Counted from the first letter of the stretch, positions 35,360 through 45,069 are shown. The stretch: DNA of 64,000 nt from Neptunomonas qingdaonensis (GCF_900113275.1 NZ_FOOU01000005.1:62001-126000); one strand, 5' to 3'. Notes: generated by a model from the sequence alone, not told the origin. Numbers and translations are program-made.

Positions 35360-36187
35360 ATGCGCGCATTATTTCGCTTTGAATTTTTGGCTGGCCTTGT
35401 CTTGTTAACGCTGGTGGGTGGTGCGGTTGCTTTATCACCCTGGTTGTTTCCGGACAGCGGTAAAACCATGGACTTTCTGGCTCGCCTGACACCGCCCTTC
35501 GTTAATGAGGCTCATTGGTTGGGTACTGATCCCATGGGCAGGGACATTCTGGAACGCGTAGTCGTTGGCGGCAAGATCTCGTTTATCGTGGGTATTTTCT
35601 CAGCCTTAGGCGCGGTCACATTGGGGACGGTTATCGGCCTGCTGGCAGGTTACTACCGTGGCTTTTGGGATAGCTTCCTGATGCGCTTTGCCGACATCCA
35701 GTTAGCGCTGCCGTTTATTCTGTTAGCCATTACGGTGATTGCTATTATTGGCCCGGGCCTTGATCGTATTGTTATACTAATGATTGTCGCGCAGTGGGTT
35801 CAGTATGCCCGATTGGTTCGTGCTTCCGTCTTAAGTTTACGCGAGGCGGAATATGTACAAGCCGCCAAGAGTTATGGTCTGCCGGATCGGAAAATCATCT
35901 TCGGTCATATCCTGCCGAACGCGATGGGACCGTTGATTATTCTGGCCACGTTAAATGTCGCCAATAATATTCTCCTGGAAAGCAGCCTGACATTTTTAGG
36001 TCTGGGGATTGATCCTCTCACCCCAAGCTGGGGCGGCATGCTGGCTGATGGACGCAACTACATTCAGACCGCACCGTGGATTACCATCTTTCCGGGATTA
36101 GCGATTATGTTTACCGTTTTAGGCTTAAACTTGCTCGGCGACTGGCTGCGTGATTACCTTGATCCTTTAGGTAAAACCAACACTTAA
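35360..36187 (+). CDS. ABC transporter permease (DppC type)
   Basis: 275 aa. N-terminal helix (LAGLVLLTLVGGAVALS), then the DppC-type HWLGTDPMGRDILERVVVGG motif, further helices and an EAA loop (AKSYGLPDRKIIFGHILPN). Ends with GDWLRDYLDPLG, the usual tail of the family. Partner of the preceding permease; 4-nt gap, GGAG ribosome binding site inside the previous gene's end. Confidence 0.92.
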   Translation: MRALFRFEFLAGLVLLTLVGGAVALSPWLFPDSGKTMDFLARLTPPFVNEAHWLGTDPMGRDILERVVVGGKISFIVGIFSALGAVTLGTVIGLLAGYYRGFWDSFLMRFADIQLALPFILLAITVIAIIGPGLDRIVILMIVAQWVQYARLVRASVLSLREAEYVQAAKSYGLPDRKIIFGHILPNAMGPLIILATLNVANNILLESSLTFLGLGIDPLTPSWGGMLADGRNYIQTAPWITIFPGLAIMFTVLGLNLLGDWLRDYLDPLGKTNT

Positions 36188-36255
36188 ATCTACTTCAATA
36201 CGTCACTCGTATTTGCGCGGGTGGCGCTTCTCTTTCAGCAATCCCGGTATTACTC

Positions 36256-37959
36256 ATGAATCGTACGTACATCCGTACCTTGTATAACTTGCCCTCTGAC
36301 ACCACTGAAGCTTGGTTATTTGAATCACATGAGGCGCGCCTAAGCGTTGAAAAGGCGTGGGCTCAACAAGGCAAAACCATCAAACTCCACAGTGCCTACA
36401 AGTCTTTGTTACACCGTCTACTTGAAAGCCAACAGCTTGATAGCACCAATGACATTCTGATCAGGTACCCTGTTATCGCGAGTGACTTACCACAACGTTT
36501 TCGTCTGGAGTGTTACCCGCTCACTGACTTGTTCGAAGGGGAAGTTAGCTTTGAAGCACTGGAACAAACAATTAAACAAGGCGAATTGCCCTTTTACGAA
36601 GTAGTCACAAAAACAGAAACACTGCGACTTCCCGTGCCTGTCCGCTTGGTAAACAGCCTGAGTCAGAAGCGCCAGCTCATTGCCTGTGGCTGGGTAATTA
36701 ATCAGCAAGGGGAAGGACGCTATCTGCCTACCGAATTTGATGAACTTTATAACGATGCTTGTCAGTATTTATCTGACATCCCGCTCCAACCGCTTCATCA
36801 GCACCAAGCAAACGGCCCCTTTTTTGAGCGTCTAACGCTGCGTATTGGTTTACCGATGCAGGATGTTAAATTACCTGTCGGTGATGAAGCCATCTCGTTA
36901 ACTGAGGCTATGCATGAGGATATTTATTTCTCTGCCATAGAAATATTCCAACATCGTTTAGGTCTGCCAGCCAACGACAGAAGCTTAATGCCGGGACAGA
37001 TCGTACCGGAGGTTGTTTATGCTGAACAGCCGAGCCTGAGCATAACAAACGAAAGCGGCTCGCCTGATGCTGAGGAAATCGGTACCACAACGCTCACTAC
37101 AGGTTTAGATCAGGTTGAGCATTGGCTAACACCCCTGCAAATTTCAGCACAACTAAGCCAATTAGACGGCCAGTTATTTGCAGTAACATCGCGTCAGGGT
37201 CGTCAGGTAGAGGGCTGTGCAGTCCTTAATGGCTCATCAGTAAAACTGGCCATTTCCGGCGGACAACATTCGAATGAAAGCAGTGGTATTGTTGGCGCAT
37301 TACGTGCCGCCTGTACCTTAAAAGCACAAGGCAATACGGATTTTACCGTGTGCCCCTTAGAAAATCCCGACGGCTATGCCCTCTTCCGCCAGCTCTGCCA
37401 GTCCAACCCAAAACATATGCACCATGCCGCACGTTACACCAGTGCAGGTAATGATTTAACCTACGGCACGGACTATGAATCATTGATTCGCGGTGAGGCA
37501 AAACATCATTTATCAGCGGATGTGCATGTGAATTTACATGGCTATCCGTCACACGAGTGGACACGTCCGCTGTCTGGCTATGTGCCGGAAGGTTTTGCAA
37601 CGTGGACGATCCCCAAAGGCTTTTTTGTTATTTGCCGTTATAACCCCGGCTTTAAAGCAAAGGCAGAAGCCATGTTGCATGCCGCCATTGATGCAGTCGC
37701 TGGTTTTGACCTTCAGAGGCAACAGAATATTCAGATGCTGACACGCTTTTTAAGTACTGTGGAAAATGCAGGCTTTGAAGTCGCCCATGGCGCTGTGCCT
37801 TACATGATTAACGAGTATCACAAGACCGATTACCCGATAGAAATCATTACCGAAGCGCCGGATGAGACGGTTTATGGGGAAGCGTTCAGGATTGCGCATG
37901 AGAGTCAATATCGGGTGGTTTTGGCGATTGCTGAAGCATTAAGAGCGATGAGTCACTAG
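36256..37959 (+). CDS. M14-family zinc carboxypeptidase-like protein
   Basis: 567 aa. The N-terminal ~300 residues are without recognised domain. The M14 catalytic domain then shows the zinc ligands His338 and Glu341 (GGQHSNESSG), NPDGY at 370-374, a third ligand His428 (NLHGYPSHEW) and a candidate catalytic Glu533 (ITEAPDETVYG). No signal peptide, so it probably acts in the cytosol on imported peptides or acyl-amino acids. It follows the dppC-type gene by 68 nt on the same strand; the start lacks a clear ribosome binding site. Substrate unknown. Confidence 0.8.
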   Translation: MNRTYIRTLYNLPSDTTEAWLFESHEARLSVEKAWAQQGKTIKLHSAYKSLLHRLLESQQLDSTNDILIRYPVIASDLPQRFRLECYPLTDLFEGEVSFEALEQTIKQGELPFYEVVTKTETLRLPVPVRLVNSLSQKRQLIACGWVINQQGEGRYLPTEFDELYNDACQYLSDIPLQPLHQHQANGPFFERLTLRIGLPMQDVKLPVGDEAISLTEAMHEDIYFSAIEIFQHRLGLPANDRSLMPGQIVPEVVYAEQPSLSITNESGSPDAEEIGTTTLTTGLDQVEHWLTPLQISAQLSQLDGQLFAVTSRQGRQVEGCAVLNGSSVKLAISGGQHSNESSGIVGALRAACTLKAQGNTDFTVCPLENPDGYALFRQLCQSNPKHMHHAARYTSAGNDLTYGTDYESLIRGEAKHHLSADVHVNLHGYPSHEWTRPLSGYVPEGFATWTIPKGFFVICRYNPGFKAKAEAMLHAAIDAVAGFDLQRQQNIQMLTRFLSTVENAGFEVAHGAVPYMINEYHKTDYPIEIITEAPDETVYGEAFRIAHESQYRVVLAIAEALRAMSH

Positions 37960-38024
37960 GTTATCATTTACCCCTTCTCAGCTCTCTGCCAAATCACATA
38001 ACTACCGGCTGCATACGGGGATTC

Positions 38025-38079
38025 CGGGGACAGTTTACTTAATTCCGTAAAGTAGGCTTGGTTAAGTAAACTGTCCCCG
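38025..38079. repeat. REP-like palindromic element, copy 1
   Basis: Perfect 18-bp arms CGGGGACAGTTTACTTAA and its complement around a 19-nt loop. Identical arms recur at 41104 and 45201. The GGGGACAG...CTGTCCCC type is familiar from sequences mobilised by REP-associated tyrosine transposases in gammaproteobacteria (recalled, not searched). Between the M14 gene and the RNB gene. Confidence 0.75.
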
Positions 38080-38099
38080 TAATTTTCCCCGTAATTCCG

Positions 38100-38165
38100 T
38101 ACCGATAGCTTCGAAGTATGGTTTTTTGGGGATAAAGTACTCCTCGATGTAACGGGCTATTCTAG
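38100..38165 (+). repeat. Dispersed repeat, copy R4
   Basis: ACCGATAGCTTCGAAGTAT, a T-run, GGGGATAAA and GATGTAACG match R2 and R3 at 24.3-24.6 kb, 14 kb away. It lies directly upstream of the RNB-domain gene. Confidence 0.55.
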
Positions 38166-38216
38166 ATCTATAAAGAATGTAATAAAAGTACTAAAAGTGG
38201 CAAAAACTGGAGGGGT

Positions 38217-40157
38217 ATGTTTATATCATCTTCTTTAAAAAAAGTGTCAGTATTACGTATGTCAGAGTTTAAAATAGGCGCATTGGTTTACTATAAAAGT
38301 AAAGCTGCAAGAGTAGATGCCATTGGTGATAAGGATGACAAGATTGAAATTTCAATCTTAAAAACAACCAAACGGGTGCGTAATAAAGACATCAAACTGT
38401 TACACCCTGGTCCGGTAGGCGATATTTCTACTCTCGATATTGAGTTGCCTGATCCTCCTGAAACCTTAAGTGAAACATTGGAATTACTCGAAGAAGAAGC
38501 GGTCTCCCTGAGTGAATTATCTGATTTTCTATACGGGGAATTTTCTCCGCAAAGCGCATGGTCTAGCTGGATGCTGGTGATGGATGGCCTTTATTTTGAA
38601 TTGCTTGCTGATGAAAACGCGAAAGATGCTGGAGAGGATCTTATAAAGGCTCGGCCGCAAGAACTCATCGCTGCTGATAAAGAAAAACGAGAGTCGCGGG
38701 TTCAACAGCAAGAAGCCTGGGATACATTGATCAAGCGCATAAGCAATGGTCACATTGAAGAAACAGATTACCCCCAGCTTATTGAGGTTGAACAGCTAGC
38801 CTGTGGTGAGCGGGAAAATAGCCGAATCTTAAAAGCAGCTGGTATTCAAGAGACCAAAGAAGCCGCGCATGCGCTGTTAATTAAACTCGGTTATTGGCCA
38901 CAAGAATACAACCCTTGGCCGCGTCGCATGGGGGTCACCATGAGTAATCCTGAGATAGCCATTCCTGAGGCAGTTGAAACCAGTCGACGTGATCTGCAAC
39001 ACTTACAGGCTTGGGCGATTGATGATGTCGGCAATCAAGATCCTGATGACGCAATCTCATTGGAAGGAAACCGTTTATGGGTACATATCGCTGATGTTTC
39101 CTCACTGGTAATTCCAGGTTCTGAGTTGGATATTGAAGCGCGTTCTCGCGGCACCAACGTGTATTTGCCTGATCAGACCATTCATATGTTGCCGTCAGGC
39201 ATCACACAACAACTTGGACTTGGCTTGCAAGAACAAAGCAATGCTCTCTCTATTGGCTTTACTATTGGAGAAAATGGAGAAATAGAAGATATAGAACTCT
39301 GTTTTTCATTACTTCAAGTTACCCGAACCACCTACGACGATGCCGACAAGGAGTTGGACAGCACATTTATTGAATTAAAATCAGTGACAGATCGTTTTCA
39401 TCAACGCCGAATCAATAATAACGCCGCAATGCTGGATTTACCCGAGGTAAACATCAGTGTCGATAATGGAGAAATTTCGATACGTCCTTATAGGCAAGGT
39501 GGAAGTCGTAAGATAGTCACAGAGGCGATGCTGGCGGCGGGTGAGGCCGTGGCATTATTTGCGCATAAAAATAACATCCCGATTCCCTATGCCTATCAAC
39601 CCGAACCCGTAGAAATTCAGCATCCGCAAAAAATGTCCGAGCATTATGCATACCGGCGTTGTTTTAAGGCATCCCGGCATACTACAGAACCGGCTGCACA
39701 CTTTGGGCTTGGACTGCCAATTTATACACGGGTAACCAGCCCTATCAGACGCTATCTGGATTTAATCGTGCACCAACAGCTCAGGGCATTTTTAACGCAG
39801 CATTCACAACAACCACAACGTCCTCTGCTGGGCCACGAGGAGCTTGTAGAAAGGATCGGTCTGGCGGATGAAGCATCATTTGCAGCACGTAAAGCTGAAC
39901 GTAATTCTAATCAGCATTGGACCATGCTCTACCTTAATCAATATAAAACGAAGCAAGGCGAAGGCAATGGTAATTGGCAAGGAGAAGCAGTCGTCGTTCT
40001 GCACGATGAGCGAAAGACTACAGTTATTTTGCCAGACCTTGCTATAGAGCCTAAGTTACAACGTCAGGATAATACTGAATTAGATCAATCGTTAACAGTA
40101 CAAGTGCAATCTGTGAACATTCCAGAACTACGGGCATTTTTTCGTGTAGTTAATTAA
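38217..40157 (+). CDS. RNase II-like RNB-domain exoribonuclease
   Basis: 646 aa. The first ATG is preferred because a GGAGGGG ribosome binding site stands 2 nt before it; Met15 at 38259 is an alternative without one. The RNB catalytic domain (~258-560) carries the acidic cluster in AIDDVGNQDPDDAISL, matching the four metal-binding Asp residues of RNase II/R, plus VTSPIRRYLDLIVHQQ near its end. The N-terminal region (~20-80) looks like a small RNA-binding barrel. The C-terminal S1 domain is short and divergent. It should degrade single-stranded RNA 3'-5'. Distinct from the RNase R encoded 6 kb downstream; resembles the shorter RNase II-type paralogues. Confidence 0.88.
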   Translation: MFISSSLKKVSVLRMSEFKIGALVYYKSKAARVDAIGDKDDKIEISILKTTKRVRNKDIKLLHPGPVGDISTLDIELPDPPETLSETLELLEEEAVSLSELSDFLYGEFSPQSAWSSWMLVMDGLYFELLADENAKDAGEDLIKARPQELIAADKEKRESRVQQQEAWDTLIKRISNGHIEETDYPQLIEVEQLACGERENSRILKAAGIQETKEAAHALLIKLGYWPQEYNPWPRRMGVTMSNPEIAIPEAVETSRRDLQHLQAWAIDDVGNQDPDDAISLEGNRLWVHIADVSSLVIPGSELDIEARSRGTNVYLPDQTIHMLPSGITQQLGLGLQEQSNALSIGFTIGENGEIEDIELCFSLLQVTRTTYDDADKELDSTFIELKSVTDRFHQRRINNNAAMLDLPEVNISVDNGEISIRPYRQGGSRKIVTEAMLAAGEAVALFAHKNNIPIPYAYQPEPVEIQHPQKMSEHYAYRRCFKASRHTTEPAAHFGLGLPIYTRVTSPIRRYLDLIVHQQLRAFLTQHSQQPQRPLLGHEELVERIGLADEASFAARKAERNSNQHWTMLYLNQYKTKQGEGNGNWQGEAVVVLHDERKTTVILPDLAIEPKLQRQDNTELDQSLTVQVQSVNIPELRAFFRVVN

Positions 40158-40247
40158 CGCATTGAGAACAGCACCTCCTGGAGCATTCGGCAAAATACTT
40201 AGATAATAGCCGGAAAAATACCCAGGGTTCAGCTAGAAAAGAGTACC

Positions 40248-40434
40248 GACAAGTTAACTGCATCACCCACACCAGAATCGAGCGAGAAGCCTTAAGCAAT
40301 CGCTTTTCTCCATTCATTAAACGCACCTTCCCTGAAATTTCGATAGCTCGATGCTGAAACCATCCCCCTACCAAGGTTGAAAAGGTTATGAACCACTGCA
40401 TGAACACTTAAAAATCTCTGCGCCTGATCTATTG
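40248..40434 (-). pseudogene. IS6-type transposase C-terminal remnant, copy 1
   Basis: The minus strand reads AQRFLSVHAVVHNLFNLGR, SASSYRNFREGAFNEW and RKAIA then TAA (stop at 40292-40294), typical of the C-terminus of IS6-family DDE transposases. Only this ~45-residue tail plus ~45 bp of 3' flank remains. A second ~187-bp copy lies at 40908. Confidence 0.6.
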
Positions 40435-40458
40435 ATTTAAATCATCGCATACTGGATG

Positions 40459-40835
40459 ATTTCTGACGGAAAACGATGGCGTTTGTACTTAGACAGGGAT
40501 GAATTCATCTTTGAATTATCTCGTAGCTCGTGTTAATTTGACAGTACCTTATTTAGTGAGTTACGTTTTTTAAATGACGACTGTCGTTTCAAATGTACGC
40601 TTATAAAAGAGGAGTACAATCATGATTGAGCTTAAGATACTACCTGTCGGCACTGGGTTGGGGGTGGAATTACCACCTGAAGTCCTCAAGCATCTGGAGG
40701 CCAATGATGGAGAGTGCATCTTCCTTGAATATATGTTTAATGGCAGCTATAGGCTGGCAAAACATGACGAGGAGTCTGTTGAGCAAATGATGTTGGTCGA
40801 TGGACAAATGCATGAGGAAGATGCTTGAATGGTAA
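40459..40835 (+). repeat. Duplicated ~377-bp antitoxin cassette, copy 1
   Basis: Starts at ATTTCTGACGG and runs through a promoter (TTGACA at 40538) and the 68-aa gene to just past its stop. It is nearly identical to 45258-45636, same orientation, with few substitutions and a 2-nt length difference upstream of the start codon. Confidence 0.85.
40622..40828 (+). CDS. AbrB/MazE-like addiction-module antitoxin, copy 1
   Basis: 68 aa. LKILPVGTGLGVELPPEVLKHL, then GECIFLEYMFNGSYRL and SVEQMML, follows the SpoVT-AbrB swapped-hairpin DNA-binding domain of short antidotes that pair with Doc/Fic-type toxins. An AGAGGAG ribosome binding site is 6-7 nt before the ATG. No toxin gene follows; a short open stretch after the stop (GKLLRVIVEHETKYGG in frame from ~40832) is interrupted by the IS6 remnant and might be the broken partner. 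It differs from copy 2 by a few residues (for example Asn/Ser and Glu/Ala changes). Confidence 0.7.
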   Translation: MIELKILPVGTGLGVELPPEVLKHLEANDGECIFLEYMFNGSYRLAKHDEESVEQMMLVDGQMHEEDA

Positions 40836-40907
40836 ACTGCTTAGAGTGATAGTCGAACATGAGACAAAATATGGGGGAGTCGAACGAGCATACTATTGGA
40901 ATTGTAT

Positions 40908-41096
40908 CGACAAGTTAACTTCATCACCCACACCAGAATCAAGCGAGAAGCCCTAAGCAGTCTCTTTTCTCCATTCATTAAACGCACCTTCCCTGAAATT
41001 TCGATAGCTCGATGCTGAAACCGTCTCCCCTACCAAGGTTGAAAAGGTTTTGAACCACTGCATGAACACTTAAAAATCTCTGCGCCTGAGCTATTG
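40908..41096 (-). pseudogene. IS6-type transposase C-terminal remnant, copy 2
   Basis: Near-duplicate of 40248-40434. One extra base near the GGTAGGGG run shifts the frame after NLFNLGR, so this copy cannot encode even the tail. Together the two scraps bracket antitoxin cassette 1. Confidence 0.55.
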
Positions 41097-41103
41097 GCCA
41101 TTA

Positions 41104-41158
41104 CGGGGACAGTTTACTTAATTCCTTAAAATAGGTTTGGTTAAGTAAACTGTCCCCG
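41104..41158. repeat. REP-like palindromic element, copy 2
   Basis: Same 18-bp arms as copy 1. It lies 16 bp after the stop of the response-regulator gene (minus strand), so its hairpin may protect or end that transcript. Confidence 0.75.
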
Positions 41159-41174
41159 GAATTCCTGAACAACA

Positions 41175-41861
41175 CTAATTATCAAACCTATAACCTATTC
41201 CATGTACCGTGCTGATAATTCGGGGCGTTTTGGGGTTCAGTTCAATCACCTTACGCAGTTTGGATATATGCTGATCCAAGGTACGGCTGTTAGCAAAATA
41301 ATCCCGCCCCCAGCAATGATTAAACAATGCATCGCGATCTACCACCTTACCCCGCTGTTCAAACAGCAATCGTAGTATTTTCAAATCCCTTAAGCTTAGC
41401 TCTATTACCTGATTATTTCGCAGCGCACGTAGTTCTGATGGCCTGATTTGAAGGTCATCCATAACAAAGCAGTCATTTTCAATTATACCAGCAGCCGGAC
41501 GCAAAGCTCTCCGTGCTACCGCCCGAATCCGGGCGATAACTTCGCGGCTACCGAAAGGCTTTTTAATATAATCATCGGCGCCTAGCTCTAATCCAAGAAC
41601 CTGATCGATCTCTTCTGATTTTGCAGTAATAAAGATCACTGGGAGTTGCTCATTATGCTGGCGAATGCGACGACAAACCGAATAACCGTCTTGCTTAGGC
41701 ATCATGATATCCAGCAACACCAGAGTAGGCTCATGTTGCAGATACAACTTCCACGCCTCATCTCCATCTGCCGCTTCTATACATTCATAACCTTCAGACT
41801 CGAGTAAAGTCGCCAGACCTTGGCGAATATGTAAATCATCTTCAGCAATTAACAGTTTCAT
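41175..41861 (-). CDS. OmpR/PhoB-family response regulator
   Basis: 228 aa. Receiver domain (1-~118) with the acidic pair EDD (Glu7, Asp8, Asp9), phospho-acceptor Asp in LVLLDIMMPKQDG, the conserved Thr in FITAKSEE and Lys in DDYIKKPFG. C-terminal winged helix (~130-228) with ELSLRDLKILRLLFEQRG and a GIGYRF ending. Last gene of the VWA-kinase-regulator operon, 12 nt after the kinase gene. Confidence 0.9.
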   Translation of the reverse strand: MKLLIAEDDLHIRQGLATLLESEGYECIEAADGDEAWKLYLQHEPTLVLLDIMMPKQDGYSVCRRIRQHNEQLPVIFITAKSEEIDQVLGLELGADDYIKKPFGSREVIARIRAVARRALRPAAGIIENDCFVMDDLQIRPSELRALRNNQVIELSLRDLKILRLLFEQRGKVVDRDALFNHCWGRDYFANSRTLDQHISKLRKVIELNPKTPRIISTVHGIGYRFDN

Positions 41862-41873
41862 AACGCTTTCCGT

Positions 41874-43685
41874 CTAGTCATCCGGTTTATCAGCCATCAT
41901 TGTTGATACTGCCTTCGTTGTTGTTAACGCAATGGGCGTAAACAAGGTTAGTAAAAAGCTGGCTCCCGATACATCCTCCGTCGGGGCTGACTGCTCCACA
42001 ATCAAGTCACCCTGATGAGCCCTGGCCAAGTCACGCGCTAGCCCCAGCCCTATACCAGTACCACTAACGCCCTCAGTCAGCTTGTCGCTGCCTCGGTAAA
42101 ATGGTTCGAACAATCTTTCAGATTCATTTGCGGGTACACCCGGGCCAAAATCGCTAATCCGGATATAGCTATATAAGCTATCTGAACTCTCTTTTTGCCA
42201 GCTACTGATATCAACAAACTGTCCATCCGCTGCATACTTTTCACAGTTACTCAGCAGGTTATTTAAAATCTGTTCCAACACTTCACTGTCAAAATGGCAT
42301 AACTGGCTAGCTTTACCGACAAAACGTATCTTTAATTTTCGTGAGTTCAAAACCGGCGTAAATAGCTCAACAACCTGCTCTATACATTTATCAACTACAC
42401 CTTGTTGATACCTGATGCTCGCGCCCTCACGCTTCAACCGTGAGAAGCTCAGTACATTTTCAATCAGACGCGACAACCTGGCGGCTTCACTTCCAATCAC
42501 TCCCAGATAACGCTGTGCAACCACCTCCTCCTCGGGTAGTTCCTGCTCAAGCATCTCAGTATATAAACGAACATTGGTAAGGGGGGTTTTCAGCTCATGA
42601 GAGACCTGGTTTACAAAATTTACCCGTTGTTCTGCCACTCTTAGCTCGCGGCTATGTTCGCGATATAGCAAATAAGCCAGAGTAGACAAACCTATGGCTA
42701 GTAAGAGTAATAATGCGAACAACCCCAGCCAACCCGTTATCAGCGTCGGTAAGCCAGCGGTATAGTAATCAAGATGCCAACTGGCCAAAGGGTGACTCAA
42801 AAACAGGGTCTGCAACGGTTTCTTGCCAGCTTCTGCCTCTGGGCCAGCGTCTTGACTCCCCCAGCTATAGGCAAGCTCACCTCGGTCATTAATAAGGCGA
42901 ATTTCACTGTCATTTTCCTGTTCAGCGTTGACACCGGAGCCTGCAACAGAGCTAGACGGTAATAAGCTAATCAAATCAGATAGAAGGCGTGATAAATTCA
43001 GAGCAAAGCCGACAATGTTACCGTCGCTATCTTGTAACCAGAAGATCTGTTGCAACCCCGCTTCAGCGTACCAAGCAATCCAACCATGAGGCCTGTCTGC
43101 TGCGTGCTCTTTTACAGATGTAGATAACTCCGAAATTGAAGAATCCGCACTGAAACCCGCTTTTTCAGAGACGGAGCTGCTCAACCTGGCACTCTGTATC
43201 TCATCATTTCTCGCTCCGGAATAACGCTGATTAGCAACACGCTGAGGAGGAGCCGGGTCCAGAACAGGCATAGTAAAACGCTCGGGCTCGCTCAACAGAT
43301 GACGGGTTAATTCTACAAAATCCTGCTCTTGCTGATTCAACGGCTGATCTTGAGGGGGATAGCGTCTTTCTCCGCTCTTGGATAAGACAAAAACTTGCTT
43401 TACCACAGCCGACTGGCTAATGAAATTGCGCACGCTATCAACGTTATAATGCCCTTCTGTTTCCCGCTGCAATGATGCTGCCCGAAGGATGAAATGCTGT
43501 TGCAGCCGGGAAAAATGTTCTTGAAACTGCTGATCAATACTCTGTAATCGACTGGTTACCAGATTGCTTAATTGATGTGCCGCTACCTGTTGTTGATCCA
43601 GTTGAAAACGAACGCCAAACCACGCTAGCAACAATAGTGGCAGTGCAATAATGACAGCTAGAATTAGCGGCGTTCGTCTTTTCAC
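41874..43685 (-). CDS. Membrane sensor histidine kinase
   Basis: 603 aa. TM1 at ~8-25, a long periplasmic sensor region (~26-315) and TM2 at ~316-340. Then HisKA with the phospho-acceptor His in VSHELKTPLT, and HATPase with the N box (NNLLSNCEKYA) and G boxes (DFGPGVPAN, GTGIGLGLARD). The periplasmic domain of ~290 residues is large and unlike PAS/HAMP types I recognise. Partner of the regulator 12 nt downstream. The VWA protein encoded upstream may contribute to sensing. Confidence 0.88.
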   Translation of the reverse strand: MKRRTPLILAVIIALPLLLLAWFGVRFQLDQQQVAAHQLSNLVTSRLQSIDQQFQEHFSRLQQHFILRAASLQRETEGHYNVDSVRNFISQSAVVKQVFVLSKSGERRYPPQDQPLNQQEQDFVELTRHLLSEPERFTMPVLDPAPPQRVANQRYSGARNDEIQSARLSSSVSEKAGFSADSSISELSTSVKEHAADRPHGWIAWYAEAGLQQIFWLQDSDGNIVGFALNLSRLLSDLISLLPSSSVAGSGVNAEQENDSEIRLINDRGELAYSWGSQDAGPEAEAGKKPLQTLFLSHPLASWHLDYYTAGLPTLITGWLGLFALLLLLAIGLSTLAYLLYREHSRELRVAEQRVNFVNQVSHELKTPLTNVRLYTEMLEQELPEEEVVAQRYLGVIGSEAARLSRLIENVLSFSRLKREGASIRYQQGVVDKCIEQVVELFTPVLNSRKLKIRFVGKASQLCHFDSEVLEQILNNLLSNCEKYAADGQFVDISSWQKESSDSLYSYIRISDFGPGVPANESERLFEPFYRGSDKLTEGVSGTGIGLGLARDLARAHQGDLIVEQSAPTEDVSGASFLLTLFTPIALTTTKAVSTMMADKPDD

Positions 43686-43722
43686 AGGTTCATTCCGATG
43701 ACATATTTTAGGTGTAGATGTA

Positions 43723-45069
43723 TTAATACGTTTGTTGAGTCGCTCGCTTATACTGTCGTGCTTTCAACTCTTTACGTTGCTTATTCCAGTCTTGCTCTGT
43801 TTCCAATGCATCCGCATCTTTTAAGGCTTCCACTTTTTGTTCCTGCAAACGCGGAGAGCTGAGCGATTCTGCCTGAGAACCCAGATAGGATGCGCTATCC
43901 TGAAGGATCTTCTTCGCCCCTTCTAAGTCACCACTATCACGGGCTTCAATGGCATTTCGGCTAAATTCATTAGCGACCTGCTCAACAGCATCTTCAAATG
44001 CCTTGTCATTGCGGGCAGCTTTGACTTCCTGCTTAGAACGACTAAACCGGGCAACACTTTGGCCGGATAAGCTTTCCTGATGTTGAGTAAACAAATTATC
44101 GTAGCTGACATTAACTGCCACCAGCTCAAGCTCTGTTTCAGCCTGTTGCTCAGGAACCTCAACCTCAAGAATAACGAATTTCTCCTGCTGGCTATACAGC
44201 TGATTCAATCGGGTTGTTACCCGGTTACCAATAATCTGGCTTTCCCGACCCAGCAGACGAATGGGCTTTACGCCGTTTCGGCAGCGGATTTCTATATTAA
44301 CCCCCTGAGCTACCACTGAGAGAACATCACCGAATTCATACTGAAAAACTGACGCCAGATCTTCGGCATTCTCAACAAACGCATGGTTACCATCACTAAA
44401 GCCGGCTAATCGGGTCATTAGATCTTCGTTATAGCCAAGCCCTAAACCAATAGTGGTTACACTAATTCCTTCTTTCGCCAGCGAAGCGCCTAGCTCACCC
44501 AATTCAGAAGCAGATTGAGGCCCTACATTGGCTAAACCATCGGACATTAAAATAACCCGGTTGACTTTATTTCTGCTCAGAAACTTACGTAGTTCATTCG
44601 CACCTTTACTAACGCCGGCAAACAGCGCTGTATTTCCATTTGCATGAATATTACGGATCGCGTTATAAATGGCTTGATGATTACGTACCTGAGTCGCAGG
44701 CACGACCACCTGAACTTTAGAATCGTAGCTAACTACTGAAACAATATCCCGCTCATCAAGTCGTTCAATCGCCATAATAGCTGCCTCGCGGGCATACTTA
44801 ATTTTATCACCACCCATTGAACCAGATTTATCCAACACAATGGCAACATTGGCAGGTATGCGTGCCTGTTTATCCTGTTGTTTAAAGCCTTCCAAAGAAA
44901 CTTTTATAAAAGCCCTGTGACTTTGCTCAGCCTCCATCACCGGGGTGGCCAGATTAATATTCAAATTCACCTGATTAGCTTGCGCCAGAATCGGTAGCTG
45001 GCTCAGTAAAACAAACCCGAATGCCCGTACTATTCGTCTTATCATAGGTTTTTCTATTTGAGTGTTCAT
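43723..45069 (-). CDS. Secreted/periplasmic von Willebrand factor A-domain protein
   Basis: 448 aa. N-terminal signal peptide (~9-31, ending QLPILAQAN). The VWA domain (~73-240) has an intact MIDAS motif DKSGS at 80-84, the conserved Thr in NGNTALFAG and SDGLAN. A beta domain (~250-345) and a helical Glu/Lys/Gln-rich C-terminus (~350-448) follow. An AGGAA ribosome binding site precedes the ATG. First gene of an operon with a histidine kinase and response regulator (37-nt gap). Resembles the Ca-activated-channel-like VWA family; the metal-dependent ligand is unknown. Confidence 0.82.
   Translation of the reverse strand: MNTQIEKPMIRRIVRAFGFVLLSQLPILAQANQVNLNINLATPVMEAEQSHRAFIKVSLEGFKQQDKQARIPANVAIVLDKSGSMGGDKIKYAREAAIMAIERLDERDIVSVVSYDSKVQVVVPATQVRNHQAIYNAIRNIHANGNTALFAGVSKGANELRKFLSRNKVNRVILMSDGLANVGPQSASELGELGASLAKEGISVTTIGLGLGYNEDLMTRLAGFSDGNHAFVENAEDLASVFQYEFGDVLSVVAQGVNIEIRCRNGVKPIRLLGRESQIIGNRVTTRLNQLYSQQEKFVILEVEVPEQQAETELELVAVNVSYDNLFTQHQESLSGQSVARFSRSKQEVKAARNDKAFEDAVEQVANEFSRNAIEARDSGDLEGAKKILQDSASYLGSQAESLSSPRLQEQKVEALKDADALETEQDWNKQRKELKARQYKRATQQTY

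Noticed and set aside
40150-40407. 85-codon minus-strand ORF as a gene
   Set aside because: It is out of frame with the IS6 transposase tail that explains the sequence.
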